Below, in pieces: positions 9,378-19,063 of a stretch of 47,321 nucleotides of DNA (position 1 is the first letter of the stretch; the number at the start of each line of letters is the position of its first letter). This stretch comes from Chitiniphilus eburneus (lineage in GTDB: Bacteria > Pseudomonadota > Gammaproteobacteria > Burkholderiales > Chitinibacteraceae). The stretch spans positions 1-47,321 of the forward strand of contig NZ_SUMF01000026.1 in the NCBI RefSeq assembly GCF_005048205.1, in the 5' to 3' direction. The notes under the pieces are model-generated. The model was not told the origin of the DNA and searched no databases. It saw only the letters and a list, made by a program, of their open reading frames with translations. A program made the position numbers and the translations under genes.

Positions 9378-10355
9378 ATGAAGAAACCTGTTCGCGTCGC
9401 CGTCACGGGTGCCGCCGGCCAGATTGGCTACAGCCTGCTGTTCCGCATCGCCTCCGGCGCCATGCTCGGCCCGGATCAGCCGGTGATCCTCCAGCTCCTG
9501 GACATCACCCCCAGCCTGCCCGCGCTCAATGGCGTGGTGATGGAACTGGACGATTGCGCGTTCCCGCTGCTGGCCGGCATCGTCCAGAGCGACGATCCGA
9601 AAGTGGCCTTCAAGGATGCGGATATCGCCCTGCTGGTCGGCGCCCGCCCCCGCGGCCCGGGCATGGAGCGCAAGGATCTGCTGGAAGCCAACGGCGCCAT
9701 CTTCACCATCCAGGGCAAGGCACTGAACGAAGTGGCCAGCCGTGACGTGAAGGTGCTGGTGGTCGGCAACCCGGCCAACACCAATGCCTATATCGCCATG
9801 AAGAATGCGCCGGACCTGAATCCCGCCAACTTCACCGCGATGATGCGCCTCGACCACAACCGTGCCCTGACGCAAGTGGCGCAGAAGACCGGCGTTGCCG
9901 TGACCGAAGTGAAAAAGCTCACCATCTGGGGCAATCACTCCTCCACCCAGTACCCGGACATCTTCCACGCCGAGGTCAAGGGCCAGAACGCGGCCCAGCT
10001 GATCAACAACCAGCAATGGCTGGAATCGGAATTCATCCCGACCGTGCAACAGCGCGGCGCCGCCATCATCAAGGCACGCGGCCTGTCCTCCGCCGCCTCC
10101 GCCGCCAATGCCGCCATCGACCATATCCGCAACTGGGTGCTGGGCACCCCGGAAGGCGACTGGGTCACCATGGGCGTTCCCGCCAATGGCGAATACGGCT
10201 ACAGCGACCTGATCTACGGTTACCCGGTCACCTGCAAGGATGGCAAGTACAGCATCATTCAGGGCCTGGAAATCAGCGAGTTCAGCCGCGCCCGCATGGA
10301 TGCCAGCGCCAAGGAACTGTCGGAAGAGCGCGACGCCATCAAGCATCTGCTCTAA
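9378..10355 (+). CDS. mdh: Malate dehydrogenase (NAD, LDH/MDH superfamily)
   Basis: Oxidises malate to oxaloacetate. The 325-aa product starts [19 protein letters not shown] with the nucleotide-binding motif GAAGQIG (11-17). Substrate-binding arginines are R92 and R98 (RPRGPGMER) and R162, and the catalytic pair is D159 and H187 ([12 protein letters not shown]). This is the cytosolic-type bacterial enzyme of about 327 aa. ATG at 9378 has CGGAG at -8; a longer in-frame extension into the regulatory gap was rejected. It diverges from the GntR gene. Its TAA stop forms the edge of a family A repeat. Confidence 0.97.
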   Translation: MKKPVRVAVTGAAGQIGYSLLFRIASGAMLGPDQPVILQLLDITPSLPALNGVVMELDDCAFPLLAGIVQSDDPKVAFKDADIALLVGARPRGPGMERKDLLEANGAIFTIQGKALNEVASRDVKVLVVGNPANTNAYIAMKNAPDLNPANFTAMMRLDHNRALTQVAQKTGVAVTEVKKLTIWGNHSSTQYPDIFHAEVKGQNAAQLINNQQWLESEFIPTVQQRGAAIIKARGLSSAASAANAAIDHIRNWVLGTPEGDWVTMGVPANGEYGYSDLIYGYPVTCKDGKYSIIQGLEISEFSRARMDASAKELSEERDAIKHLL

Positions 10356-10408
10356 GACGCTTCGTCACCTGTTTCACGACAGCGTTCGGTGCAGTTCGGG
10401 ATGCCGTG
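10353..10408 (+). repeat. Family A fold-back repeat, copy 1 (left half)
   Basis: Begins with the mdh stop codon (TAA) and continues CGTCACCTGTTTCACGACAG..., ending ATGCCGTG. It matches the left half and core of copies at 20714-20791 and 28558-28659. The right arm is absent or too decayed to recognise, though a fragment such as TGCACCGAAC near 10480 may be a remnant. Confidence 0.75.
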
Positions 10409-10512
10409 CCAGGAGTTGGACGCGCGGCGGTATGGATACCGCAAGCGGCCGGGGACGCCGCGCGGCGCCCGAAATGCACCGAACCCGCCGGGCTTGCGCC
10501 CGCCGCGCGGAC

Positions 10513-10550
10513 AACAAAAAAGCCACGACAGCGATCGTGGCTTTTTTGTT
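10513..10550 (+). terminator. Intrinsic terminator downstream of mdh
   Basis: A 16-bp perfect stem (AACAAAAAAGCCACGA / TCGTGGCTTTTTTGTT) with a 6-nt loop. The stem includes an A-run before and a T-run after the GC core, so it can act on either strand. It insulates mdh from pflB. Confidence 0.88.
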
Positions 10551-10648
10551 GCAATCCATTGCCTGAACCGACCAGATGGCCCTACCGATACCACCCGGAG
10601 CCCTTTGCCAGCGGGCAAAGAGTATACCTGCGCCACCGGGCGGATAAA

Positions 10649-10690
10649 TTGATACGGGTCAATGCCTCGTGCAATTGCTAGGCCTATGAT
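10649..10690 (+). promoter_or_regulatory. FNR/ANR-type site and -10 box of the pflB promoter
   Basis: TTGATACGGGTCAA (10649-10662) matches the FNR consensus TTGAT-N4-ATCAA at 9 of 10 positions. A -10 element TATGAT occupies 10685-10690. If transcription starts about 7 nt later, near 10697, the site is centred at -41.5, the position of class II FNR activators. This predicts anaerobic induction of pflB. A related CRP/FNR protein such as ANR could be the binder. Confidence 0.8.
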
Positions 10691-10823
10691 TTGCGTAGAA
10701 ATTTGGGCGGATAGAGAAGGAATCGAGTGCTAAGCTCTTCTCCATCCCAAGCAGTTCAGCAGGCTGCCCCGACCAGGGCGGCCTTGCGATCATCCCACGC
10801 ATAATCCCACGAGGAGCATCACC

Positions 10824-13091
10824 ATGAACGCACCGGAAACCCGTATGGGCGAACAACAGTTGGAAGCCTGGCGTGGCTTCAAGACTGGAGAATGGCAGGA
10901 TAAGGTAGCCGTCCGCGATTTCATCCAGCTCAACTACACCCCTTATACCGGTGACGACCAGTTTCTCGCTCAAGCCACCGAGCGCACCAAGACCTTGTGG
11001 GACAAGCTGTCCAATCTGCTTAAACAGGAACGTCAATCGCCCGGTCAGGTGCTCGACGTTGCCGCCGACCGTGGCACGCGCATCAACGCCTTCGGCCCTG
11101 GCTATATCGACCAGAGCCTGGAAAAGATCGTCGGCGTCCAGACCGATGCGCCGCTCAAGCGCGCCATCTTCCCGAATACCGGCCTGCGCATGGTCGAATC
11201 CTCGCTCGAGGAAATCGGCCGCACGCTCGATCCCAAGATCGAGGAAACCTACCGGCTCTATCGCAAGGATCACAACTCCGGGGTGTTCGACATCTACAAC
11301 CCGCTGATCCGCGCCTGCCGTTCTTCCGGCGTCATCACCGGCCTGCCCGATGCCTATGGCCGTGGCCGCATCATCGGCGACTATCGCCGCGTTGCCCTGT
11401 ACGGCATCGATGCGCTGGTCAAATTCAAGAATGCCGAAAAGGCTGAGACCGACGACTTCGACTTCACCGAAGACGTGATCCGCCTGCGCGAAGAGTTGTC
11501 CGAACAGATCCGCGCGCTGGGCGAGCTGAAGGAAATGGCCGCCAGCTACGGCTTCGACATCGGTCGCCCCGCCGCCACCGCGCAGGAAGCCATCCAGTGG
11601 ACCTACTTCGGCTACCTCGCCGCCGTGAAGGAACAGAACGGCGCCGCCATGTCGATCGGCCGGATTTCCACCTTCCTGGATGTCTACGTCGAGCGTGACC
11701 TGCAAGAAGGCCGGATCACCGAATCCGAAGCCCAGGAAATGGTCGACGACCTCGTCATCAAGCTGCGGATCGTCCGCTTCCTGCGCACCGAGGAATACAA
11801 CAGCCTGTATTCGGGCGACCCCACCTGGGTGACCGAATCCATCGCCGGCATGGGCAAGGATGGCCGCACGCTGGTCACCAAGAACAGCTTCCGTTTCCTG
11901 AACACCCTGTTCAACCTGGGCCCGGCGCCCGAACCCAACCTCACCGTGCTGTGGTCCACCGGCCTGCCCAAGGGCTTCAAGGACTTCGCCGCCAAGGTGT
12001 CGATCGAAACCAGTTCCATCCAGTACGAATCCGACGACGCGATGCGCCCGCACTGGGGCGACGACTACGGCATCGCCTGCTGCGTGTCGGCAATGGAAAT
12101 CGGCAAGCAGATGCAGTTCTTCGGCGCCCGCTGCAACCTGGCCAAGGCCATGCTGTACGCCATCAATGGCGGCGTCGACGAAAAGAGCGGCAAGCTGGTG
12201 GTGCCGGGCTTCGAGCCGATCAAGTCCGAGTACCTGGACTACGCGGAAGTCGATGCCAAGTTCGACAAGATGATGGATTGGCTGGCCAAGACCTACATCA
12301 AGGCACTGAACGCCATCCACTACATGCACGACAAGTACTCGTACGAACGCATCGAAATGGCGCTGCATGACCGCGACATCCTGCGCACCATGGCCTGCGG
12401 CATCGCCGGCCTGTCGGTGGCGGCGGATTCGCTGTCGGCCATCAAGTACGCCAAGGTGAAGACCATCCGCAACGAACAAGGCGTGGCGGTGGACTTCGAG
12501 ATCGAAGGCGAATACCCGGCATTCGGCAACAACGATGACCGCGTGGATTCGATCGCCGTCGATCTGACCGAACGCTTCATGAACAAGGTGCGCAGCCACA
12601 AGACCTACCGCAACGCGCTGCCGACCCAGTCGATCCTGACCATCACCTCCAACGTGGTGTACGGCAAGAAGACCGGCAACACACCGGATGGCCGCCGTGC
12701 CGGCGAACCGTTCGCACCGGGTGCCAACCCCATGAACGGCCGCGACAGCTCCGGCTTTGTGGCGGCAGGCGCCTCGGTGGCCAAGCTGCCGTACGAAGCC
12801 GCGCTGGACGGCATCAGCTGGACAGCCTCGGCCACGCCGGATGCCCTGGGCCACACCCTGGTGGACCGGGTCAACAACCTGGCCAACTGCCTGGACGGCT
12901 TCTGCGGTGCCACGGGCTTCCATATCAACGTCAACGTGCTCAACCGCGAAACGCTGCTGGATGCCATGGATCACCCGGATCGCTATCCGCAACTGACCAT
13001 CCGCGTGTCGGGCTACGCGGTCAACTTCATCAAGCTGACCCGCGAACAGCAACTGGATGTGATCAACCGGACCTTCCACGTCCACGCCTGA
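10824..13091 (+). CDS. pflB: Formate C-acetyltransferase (pyruvate formate-lyase)
   Basis: Glycyl-radical enzyme converting pyruvate and CoA to acetyl-CoA and formate without oxygen. The 755-aa length is typical. The two adjacent active-site cysteines are C419-C420 (GIACCVSAM), and the radical glycine is G730 in RVSGYAVNF near the C terminus. ATG at 10824 has GAGGAG at about -9. It is followed by its activase gene pflA after a terminator-like hairpin. The organism therefore has a fermentative or microaerobic branch beside a full TCA operon. Confidence 0.98.
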   Translation: MNAPETRMGEQQLEAWRGFKTGEWQDKVAVRDFIQLNYTPYTGDDQFLAQATERTKTLWDKLSNLLKQERQSPGQVLDVAADRGTRINAFGPGYIDQSLEKIVGVQTDAPLKRAIFPNTGLRMVESSLEEIGRTLDPKIEETYRLYRKDHNSGVFDIYNPLIRACRSSGVITGLPDAYGRGRIIGDYRRVALYGIDALVKFKNAEKAETDDFDFTEDVIRLREELSEQIRALGELKEMAASYGFDIGRPAATAQEAIQWTYFGYLAAVKEQNGAAMSIGRISTFLDVYVERDLQEGRITESEAQEMVDDLVIKLRIVRFLRTEEYNSLYSGDPTWVTESIAGMGKDGRTLVTKNSFRFLNTLFNLGPAPEPNLTVLWSTGLPKGFKDFAAKVSIETSSIQYESDDAMRPHWGDDYGIACCVSAMEIGKQMQFFGARCNLAKAMLYAINGGVDEKSGKLVVPGFEPIKSEYLDYAEVDAKFDKMMDWLAKTYIKALNAIHYMHDKYSYERIEMALHDRDILRTMACGIAGLSVAADSLSAIKYAKVKTIRNEQGVAVDFEIEGEYPAFGNNDDRVDSIAVDLTERFMNKVRSHKTYRNALPTQSILTITSNVVYGKKTGNTPDGRRAGEPFAPGANPMNGRDSSGFVAAGASVAKLPYEAALDGISWTASATPDALGHTLVDRVNNLANCLDGFCGATGFHINVNVLNRETLLDAMDHPDRYPQLTIRVSGYAVNFIKLTREQQLDVINRTFHVHA

Positions 13092-13170
13092 TGCAACAGG
13101 CTGGTCCCGGCTGGCGTCGGGACCAGCGGTTCATAAGGCAAGCAGCAAGCAACCAGCTAAGCTGAAAAAC

Positions 13171-13197
13171 AAAGGGCGGCATCGACCGCCCTTTTTT
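13171..13197 (+). terminator. Intrinsic terminator between pflB and pflA
   Basis: Stem AAAGGGCGG / CCGCCCTTT with a 6-nt loop followed by a T-run (13192-13197), 15 nt before the pflA start. It would reduce read-through so that the catalytic amount of PflA is lower than PflB. Confidence 0.85.
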
Positions 13198-13212
13198 CCA
13201 TCTGGAGCCAAC

Positions 13213-14016
13213 ATGAACGACATCGCCAAACCACTGGGCGATATTCCTCCCGCCGTGGTGGACGAAAACGGCCGGCTGTGCGGATTTGTCCATTCCGTGG
13301 AAACCGGCGCCGCCGTCGATGGCCCCGGCGTCCGCTTCGTGCTGTTCGTATCCGGCTGCCAGTTCCGCTGCCTGTACTGCCACAACCCGGACACCTGGAA
13401 GCTGCATAACGGCGCCCCGCGCCCGGTGGACGATGTCGTTGCCGAAATCGGCAAGTACGCACGCTTCCTCAAGTTTGCCGGCGGGCTGACCATCAGCGGT
13501 GGCGAGCCATTGATGCAGGCGCACTTCGTGCGCGAAGTGTTCTATCGGGTCAAGAAGGAATACGGCCTGCACACCGCCCTCGATACCCAGGGCTTCCTGG
13601 CCGCCCACCTGCCGGACGACTGGTTCGACCCGGTGGACCTGGTGCTGCTGGACATCAAGCACATCGACCCCGCCAAACACGAAGCGCTGACCTCCAAGCC
13701 ACTGCAACCCACGCTGGATTTCGCCGAGCGCCTGGTCGCCATGCGCAAGCACATGTGGATTCGTTATGTGCTGGTCCCTGGCTGGACCGACGACTGGAAC
13801 GATGTCGAGCGCCACGCCGACTACGTGAAATCATTGTCGGAACGCGCGCCGGGCTGTATCGAGCGCGTCGAGGTGCTGCCCTTCCACAAGATGGGCGAGC
13901 CCAAGTGGAAGGAACTGGGGCTGAAATATGAACTCAGCGATACGCCCGCCCCCAGCACCGAGCTGGCGGAACGGGTCCGGGAACAATTTCGCGCCCGCGG
14001 ACTCTTCACCTGTTGA
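13213..14016 (+). CDS. pflA: Pyruvate formate-lyase activating enzyme (radical SAM)
   Basis: Installs the glycyl radical on PflB using S-adenosylmethionine and a [4Fe-4S] cluster. The 267-aa product has the CxxxCxxC motif of the family (CQFRCLYCHNPD, around residues 50-57), preceded by VDGPGVRFVLFVSG. A GGE motif follows (ISGGEPL), then the typical radical-SAM beta strands. GGAG lies about 7 nt before the ATG. It is 121 nt downstream of pflB. The N-terminal extension of about 20 residues before the core is a little longer than in E. coli. Confidence 0.96.
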   Translation: MNDIAKPLGDIPPAVVDENGRLCGFVHSVETGAAVDGPGVRFVLFVSGCQFRCLYCHNPDTWKLHNGAPRPVDDVVAEIGKYARFLKFAGGLTISGGEPLMQAHFVREVFYRVKKEYGLHTALDTQGFLAAHLPDDWFDPVDLVLLDIKHIDPAKHEALTSKPLQPTLDFAERLVAMRKHMWIRYVLVPGWTDDWNDVERHADYVKSLSERAPGCIERVEVLPFHKMGEPKWKELGLKYELSDTPAPSTELAERVREQFRARGLFTC

Positions 14017-14121
14017 GTGCCACGCCGGCGTGACAATGGAATCTTTCACTCCGGCCACCCTCCCCTGACGCCGCAGGTCGCGTGCTACACTCGCGGCGCC
14101 TTTGCCTACCCTCGGTAATCC

Positions 14122-15357
14122 ATGTACGAACTGTTGATCGGCCTGCGATATACGCGCGCCAAACGTCGCAACGGCTTCATCTCGTTCATTTCGCTGGTCT
14201 CCATCCTCGGCATCGCCCTGGGCGTGGCCGCCCTGATCATCGTGCTGTCCGTGATGAACGGCTTCCAGGAGGAAGTGCGCAGTCGCATCCTGGGCATGGC
14301 GTCGCACGTCCAGGTCACCGGCCCCGGTGGCACGCTGGCGCACTGGCGCAACGTGGCCGATCCGGCCTTGAAGCTCGAACATGTCAAGGCGGCGGCCCCC
14401 TTCGTATCCGGCCAGGGCCTGCTCAACTACAGCGGCCAGGTGCGTGGCACCCTGATCCGCGGCATCGATCCCAAGCTGGAACCCGGGGTTTCCGAGGTCA
14501 CCCGCAACATCATCGGCGGCAGCCTGGATCACCTGCAACCCGGGCGGTTCAACATCATCCTCGGCTGGCAACTGGCCGCCGAACTGGGCGTGCAGCCGGG
14601 CGACAAGGTCACGCTGATCACCCCGCAAGGCCAGGTGACGCCGGCCGGCCTGGTCCCCCGCTTTCGCCAGTTCACCGTGGCCGGCCTGTTCCGCGCCGAC
14701 TACTACCCCTACGACGCCGGCCTGGGCCTGATCGACCTCAGCGACGCCCAGAAGCTGTTCCGTACCGGCGACTCGGTCTCCGGCATCCGCCTCAAGCTGG
14801 ACGATCTGTTCAACGCGCGCGCCGTTGCGCGCACGCTGGTGGACGCCATGCCCGGCATCCTGGCCAGCGACTGGACCCAGGAAAACCCCACGTACTTCCG
14901 CGCGGTGGAAATCGAAAAACGCATGATGTTCATCATCCTGACGTTGATCGTCGCCGTGGCCGCCTTCAACCTCGTATCCACGCTGGTCATGGTCGTCACC
15001 GACAAGCAGGCGGATATCGCCATCCTGCGCACGCTGGGCGCCTCGCCGTTCTCCATCATGAAAATCTTCGTGGTGCAGGGCGCGATTTCCGGCTGCGTCG
15101 GCACGCTGGCCGGCGTGGCGGGCGGCGTGCTGGTCGCGCTCAACCTGGATGTGATCGTTCCGCTGATCGAAAAGGTGCTCGGGTTCCACATCCTCTCGCC
15201 CGATGTCTACCTCATCACCGAACTGCCATCGCGGGTGGAATGGTCCGACGTCGGCACCATTGCGGGCATTTCGTTGCTGCTGGCGCTGCTCGCCACCCTC
15301 TACCCCAGTTGGCGGGCGTCACGCGTGAACCCGGTGGAAGCACTGCGCTATGAGTGA
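14122..15357 (+). CDS. lolC: Lipoprotein-releasing ABC transporter permease LolC/LolE family
   Basis: Inner-membrane subunit that extracts outer-membrane lipoproteins and hands them to LolA. The 411-aa product has one N-terminal transmembrane helix (about 21-45), a long periplasmic domain and three C-terminal helices (about 270-400), the MacB/FtsX-like topology. The motif [12 protein letters not shown]-like (here [18 protein letters not shown]) is characteristic. Its stop overlaps the lolD start by 8 nt. Only one LolC/E-type gene is present, so the complex may use a homodimer (LolF-like). A TGCTACACT (extended -10 type) lies about 35 nt upstream. Confidence 0.95.
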   Translation: MYELLIGLRYTRAKRRNGFISFISLVSILGIALGVAALIIVLSVMNGFQEEVRSRILGMASHVQVTGPGGTLAHWRNVADPALKLEHVKAAAPFVSGQGLLNYSGQVRGTLIRGIDPKLEPGVSEVTRNIIGGSLDHLQPGRFNIILGWQLAAELGVQPGDKVTLITPQGQVTPAGLVPRFRQFTVAGLFRADYYPYDAGLGLIDLSDAQKLFRTGDSVSGIRLKLDDLFNARAVARTLVDAMPGILASDWTQENPTYFRAVEIEKRMMFIILTLIVAVAAFNLVSTLVMVVTDKQADIAILRTLGASPFSIMKIFVVQGAISGCVGTLAGVAGGVLVALNLDVIVPLIEKVLGFHILSPDVYLITELPSRVEWSDVGTIAGISLLLALLATLYPSWRASRVNPVEALRYE

Positions 15358-16045
15358 ACTCATCCTGAACGCCCAGGGCCTGGGCAAGACCTACCGCAGC
15401 GGCAAGCTGGATACACCCGTGCTGTCCGGGATCGACTTCACGCTCGCAGCGGGTGAAACCGTGGCCATCGTCGGCGCCTCCGGCTCGGGCAAATCCACCT
15501 TGCTGCATTGCCTCGGCGCACTCGACCAGCCCAGCGCCGGCTCGATCAGCCTGCTGGGCAGCGATCCGTTCCGCCTGGGAGAACAGCAACGCGGCGCGCT
15601 GCGCAACCGGCACCTCGGCTTTGTCTATCAGTTTCATCACCTGCTGCCGGAATTCAGCGCGGTGGAAAACGTGGCCATGCCGCTGTTGATCCGACGCATG
15701 GACCGGCCGCAGGCCTTTGCCGCCGCGCGGGACATGCTGTCCCAGGTGGGCCTGGGCCATCGCCTGGAGCACAAGCCGGGCGAGCTGTCCGGCGGAGAAC
15801 GCCAGCGCGCCGCCATCGCCCGCGCCCTGGTCACCCGGCCGGACTGCGTGCTGGCCGACGAACCGACCGGCAACCTGGATCGCGGTACCGCGGACGCGGT
15901 GTTCGCGCTGATGATGCAACTCAATGCGCAATTGAACACCGCCTTCGTGCTGGTCACGCACGATCCCGATCTCGCCGGCCGCTGCCAGCGCGTCCTGCAT
16001 CTCACCGATGGCCGCCTCGGCACGGAGATGGCGGTTCAGCAATAA
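15350..16045 (+). CDS. lolD: Lipoprotein-releasing system ATP-binding protein
   Basis: ATPase that powers LolCDE. The 231-aa product shows Walker [10 protein letters not shown] (42-50), Q-loop [10 protein letters not shown] (93-102) with the LolD-type HHLLPEF stretch, signature LSGGERQR (146-153), Walker B CVLADEP (166-172) and a switch histidine in VTHD. Coupled to lolC by an 8-nt overlap. No clear terminator follows. Confidence 0.96.
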   Translation: MSELILNAQGLGKTYRSGKLDTPVLSGIDFTLAAGETVAIVGASGSGKSTLLHCLGALDQPSAGSISLLGSDPFRLGEQQRGALRNRHLGFVYQFHHLLPEFSAVENVAMPLLIRRMDRPQAFAAARDMLSQVGLGHRLEHKPGELSGGERQRAAIARALVTRPDCVLADEPTGNLDRGTADAVFALMMQLNAQLNTAFVLVTHDPDLAGRCQRVLHLTDGRLGTEMAVQQ

Positions 16046-16306
16046 CCGGCGAACATCCGGTTCGCCCTCCGCCACACCACGGCTGCCGCACTTTTTACGA
16101 AAAATCATAAACTTGTTGCAACGCAATGCGGATGTATGGATAATCCGCACCTTCGTCGAGCCAACCCATGGCTGGCGATAAATTTGATTCATCGCCTCTA
16201 GCCTTTTCCGCGGTTTCGAGCCTGGTTCCATGCAGGCGTGTGTTGCGGTTGTCCCGGTTAGCGTCGATGCCCCGCGCCATTACGCGCCTAACCGAGGAAT
16301 TACTGC
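16046..16306 (+). promoter_or_regulatory. Long leader and possible promoter of the RNA helicase gene
   Basis: The 261-bp gap before the helicase has no gene. TTGTTG (16113-16118) and either TATGGA (16135, spacing 16) or GATAAT (16139, spacing 20) could form a promoter in a locally AT-rich stretch. This would leave a 5' leader of about 160 nt. Long leaders are common in autoregulated or cold-induced RNA helicase genes. No known RNA motif is recognised. Confidence 0.35.
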
Positions 16307-17932
16307 ATGACTCACCCGATCCAGGGCGAGTGCGGCTTTGCTGCGCTCGGCCTTTCCACCGAACTCGTCCGCGAACTGAACAAGCAAGGCATCACCGAGC
16401 CCACGCCGGTCCAGGCCCAGGCTATCCCCGTGCTGCAGGAAGGCCATGATCTGATGGCCTCCGCCCAGACCGGCACCGGCAAGACCGCCGCGTTCCTGCT
16501 CCCCGCGCTCAACCGCCTGTCCCGCCCCGCCACCCATCATGGCAAGGGCCCCCGCGTGCTGGTGCTCACCCCCACTCGCGAGCTGGCCGAACAGGTGTCC
16601 AAGGTGGCCATCACCTATGCACGCAGCACCCAGCGCTGCAAGGTCGTCACCATCACCGGCGGCGTTCCGTACCCGGTTCAACATCGCGAACTCGCGCTGC
16701 CGCTCGAAGTGCTGGTCGCCACCCCGGGCCGCCTGACCGACCTGATGCGCAGCGGCCGGATCGATTTCCGCCGCCTTGAACTGCTGGTGCTGGACGAAGC
16801 CGACCGCATGCTGGACATGGGCTTCATCGACGAAGTGGAAGCCATCGTCGCCCAACTGCCGCAAAATCGTCAGACCGCGTTGTTCTCCGCCACGCTGTCC
16901 GAAGCGGTACAACGCTTCGCCGCGCCGATGCTGAAGGACCCGCGCAAGGTCGAACTGGCACCGCAAGGCCTGCCGACCGCCAACGTGCAACAAGCCGTGC
17001 ACTGGGCCGACGGTTACGAACACAAGCTCAAGCTGACCGCCGCGCTGCTGCAATCGGCCACCGAGACCCAATCCATCGTTTTCGTCGCCACCAAGGCCGA
17101 CGCCGACAGCATCGCCGACTGGCTGCGCCTGGAAGGCATCAAGGCCGACGCCATGCACGGCGACCTGCAACAGCGCGTGCGCCGCAAGGTGCTCGATCGC
17201 CTGCGTCGCAGCGAAATCGATGTCCTGGTCGCCACCGACGTGGCCGCCCGTGGCATCGACGTGGCCGGCATCGGCCAGGTGCTGAATTTCGACCTGCCCA
17301 AGTTCGCCGAAGACTATATCCACCGCATCGGCCGCACCGGCCGCGCGGGCCGCAAGGGCTCGGCCATCTCGCTGGTCACCAAGAACGACTTCGGCGCCTA
17401 CACCCGGATCAGCCGTCGTTATGAAGTGAAGTTCGAACAACTGGAACTGGAAGGTCTGGAAGCGCGCTTCAAGCCCGGCCAGGGCCGCCCGCAAGGCGAC
17501 CGTGGTGCCCGCAAGCCGGGCGGCTACGCCGGCAACAAGCCGCGTACCGGCCAGGGTGGCGGCGGCTGGAAGGGGCGCGATCACGATCAGCGCGCGCCGC
17601 GCACCGACCGCCCGTATGCGCAGAACGAAGGTGGCGAACGCCAGTTCGAACGCGCACCGCGCGAAGGCTTCCAGGCTCGCTCGCAACAGCCGCGCAGCTA
17701 CGAGGATCGCCAGCAGAAGCCCTACGGACACCAGTCCCACGAAGGCCAGCCGCGCGAATTCAACCGCGCGCCGCGTGAAGACCGTTTCGCAGGCAAGTCC
17801 GGCGATTCGCGTAGCGACAAGCCCTATGGCAAGTCGTCGTACAGCCGCGATGGTCACCGTGACGGCCAGCGCCGCGATTCGCACCACCACGACGGTCAGC
17901 CGCGTGGCAATGGCAGCCGCTATCAAGGCTGA
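16307..17932 (+). CDS. rhlE: DEAD-box ATP-dependent RNA helicase (RhlE-like)
   Basis: Unwinds short RNA duplexes, with likely roles in ribosome assembly or mRNA turnover. The 541-aa product contains the Q motif (about 11-41, ending TPVQAQAIP), motif I AQTGTGKT (53-60), PTRELA (89-94), DEAD (163-166), SAT (194-196) and the C-terminal RecA-like domain with ATDVAARGID and HRIGRTGRAG. From about residue 385 a low-complexity tail rich in R, G, Q, H, D and Y runs to the end. It has repeated RAPRE and SR/GR units and is probably a disordered RNA-binding region. RhlE is the best fit, but other DEAD-box paralogues cannot be excluded. Confidence 0.9.
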   Translation: MTHPIQGECGFAALGLSTELVRELNKQGITEPTPVQAQAIPVLQEGHDLMASAQTGTGKTAAFLLPALNRLSRPATHHGKGPRVLVLTPTRELAEQVSKVAITYARSTQRCKVVTITGGVPYPVQHRELALPLEVLVATPGRLTDLMRSGRIDFRRLELLVLDEADRMLDMGFIDEVEAIVAQLPQNRQTALFSATLSEAVQRFAAPMLKDPRKVELAPQGLPTANVQQAVHWADGYEHKLKLTAALLQSATETQSIVFVATKADADSIADWLRLEGIKADAMHGDLQQRVRRKVLDRLRRSEIDVLVATDVAARGIDVAGIGQVLNFDLPKFAEDYIHRIGRTGRAGRKGSAISLVTKNDFGAYTRISRRYEVKFEQLELEGLEARFKPGQGRPQGDRGARKPGGYAGNKPRTGQGGGGWKGRDHDQRAPRTDRPYAQNEGGERQFERAPREGFQARSQQPRSYEDRQQKPYGHQSHEGQPREFNRAPREDRFAGKSGDSRSDKPYGKSSYSRDGHRDGQRRDSHHHDGQPRGNGSRYQG

Positions 17933-17953
17933 TCGCGCAATCCGGCAGTGACG

Positions 17954-17980
17954 AAAACGGCGCGTTTACGCGCCGTTTTT
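17954..17980. terminator. Terminator downstream of the helicase gene
   Basis: Stem AAAACGGCGCG / CGCGCCGTTTT with loop TTTA and T-run to 17980. It is symmetric and lies between the helicase gene and a convergent minus-strand gene, so it can serve both. Confidence 0.88.
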
Positions 17981-18038
17981 CATTGGGGCGTAGCCGGCAC
18001 GGCATCGCGAGGGCGGCCCCGCAGGCGACCGGTGACGA

Positions 18039-18377
18039 TCAGTCCCCGGCCCCCAGCGGAGGCAGGCCATGACGCGCCCGCGCCCGATTGCACGCCGTGC
18101 CAAACACGCCGACCTCTGCCAGTGGCGCAAACTCCCGGCAGGGGCCGGGGCGCTCCGCATAGATACCGCAACGGACAGCGACCCCGATCTCGCCCACCAG
18201 CGCGAGGCAGCGTGGCCGGGCATAGTCCGTGCCTTTGAGCCGCGCCAGCGTTGTGGTTTCGCGATCAGCCAGGCCATCGGGCACGCAACCGCCCTCGCCC
18301 TCCAGTTCGGATACATCGAAGGTGACGCGAAACGCCGCGCAGCAAGCGCCGCATGAAAGACAGTGGCTATCACTCAT
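18039..18377 (-). CDS. YkgJ-family cysteine cluster protein
   Basis: A 112-aa protein starting MSDSHCLSCGACC. The four N-terminal cysteines (C6, C9, C12, C13) and later cysteines in RPRCLAL, VRCGIY, GPCREF and GTACNRA form the pattern of the zinc- or iron-sulfur-binding CxxCxxCC family (YkgJ). The function is unknown. It converges on the helicase gene and diverges from the GNAT gene with a 115-nt gap. Confidence 0.85.
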   Translation of the reverse strand: MSDSHCLSCGACCAAFRVTFDVSELEGEGGCVPDGLADRETTTLARLKGTDYARPRCLALVGEIGVAVRCGIYAERPGPCREFAPLAEVGVFGTACNRARARHGLPPLGAGD

Positions 18378-18492
18378 GATGGGATACGGATGGGGAAACG
18401 CCGGAATGGTATCCGCTACACCACCATTGCCGCGAGCGGCGAATCCGGGCTACCCTTGTTTGCTGAATAGATAGAAAGGTTTTTGAATACCC

Positions 18493-18987
18493 ATGCAGCT
18501 TCGCCTGCTCCAGGAATCCGATCTCGATACCGTCTTGGCCATCCAGGCACAGTGCTACCCGCATGCATGGCTGGAAAGCCGCGCGGTGTTCGCCCGCAAG
18601 CTGGCCTTGTCGCCGCGTTCGAACTGGGTGGCGGAGGATGCGGACGGCGTGCTGGGTTACCTGTTCACGCATCCCTGGCATGGGGCGCATCTGCCACAAC
18701 TGGATACCCGGCTGCCGGCATTGCCCAGCAATGCCGATCAGCATTTTCTGCATGACCTCGCGGTACACCCGCGCGCCAGAGGGCGCGGGGTCGCCGCGCG
18801 GCTCGTATTGCACGCGCTGGCCTGGGGCATGGCCGAAGGCCTGCGCGAAGCGCGCCTGATCGCCGTATTGGGCGCGGAACGTTTCTGGAGCGGTTTCGGT
18901 TTTGCACCGCTTGAACAGCCTCAGGGCCAGCTTGCCGCCTATGGCGAGCAGGCGCGTGCCATGGGGCGGGTGCTCGCCCCGCCCTGA
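18493..18987 (+). CDS. GNAT-family N-acetyltransferase
   Basis: A 164-aa acetyltransferase of the Gcn5 fold. The acetyl-CoA binding motif A is visible as HDLAVHPRARGRGVAARLV (around residues 87-105), and a GF/Y-GF motif ERFWSGFGFAPL follows. The substrate is not predictable. The ATG has a weak AAAGG about 14 nt upstream. It is followed by a strong terminator, so it is probably transcribed alone. Confidence 0.85.
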   Translation: MQLRLLQESDLDTVLAIQAQCYPHAWLESRAVFARKLALSPRSNWVAEDADGVLGYLFTHPWHGAHLPQLDTRLPALPSNADQHFLHDLAVHPRARGRGVAARLVLHALAWGMAEGLREARLIAVLGAERFWSGFGFAPLEQPQGQLAAYGEQARAMGRVLAPP

Positions 18988-19014
18988 CCGGACCCGACCG
19001 TCATCATCACGGAG

Positions 19015-19047
19015 GGCCGGCCTACACAGCCGGCCTTCTTCTTTTTT
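19015..19047 (+). terminator. Terminator after the GNAT gene
   Basis: Stem GGCCGGC / GCCGGCC with a 7-nt loop followed by TTCTTCTTTTTT. The T-run ends only 1 nt before the AAGGA ribosome site of rnk. Confidence 0.85.
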
Positions 19048-19063
19048 CAAGGAACCCGCATCT

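Larger units (their letters stand above)
10356..10823. other. Intergenic region between mdh and pflB
   Basis: This 468-bp gap has no convincing gene. In order it holds the family A copy 1, about 100 bp of GC-rich DNA with no recognisable feature, a bidirectional-looking terminator (10513-10550), the FNR-type promoter (10649-10690) and an untranslated leader of about 125 nt before pflB. Confidence 0.8.

Noticed and set aside
16280-17926. A 548-codon minus-strand frame opposite the helicase gene
   Set aside because: Antisense shadow: low-complexity Ala/Val/Arg sequence with no domain; the plus-strand helicase is unambiguous.
17460-17930. Possible repeat array or CRISPR-like region in the helicase 3' end
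   Set aside because: The repetition is at the protein level (RG/APRE-rich tail) with irregular spacing and no identical DNA repeats.
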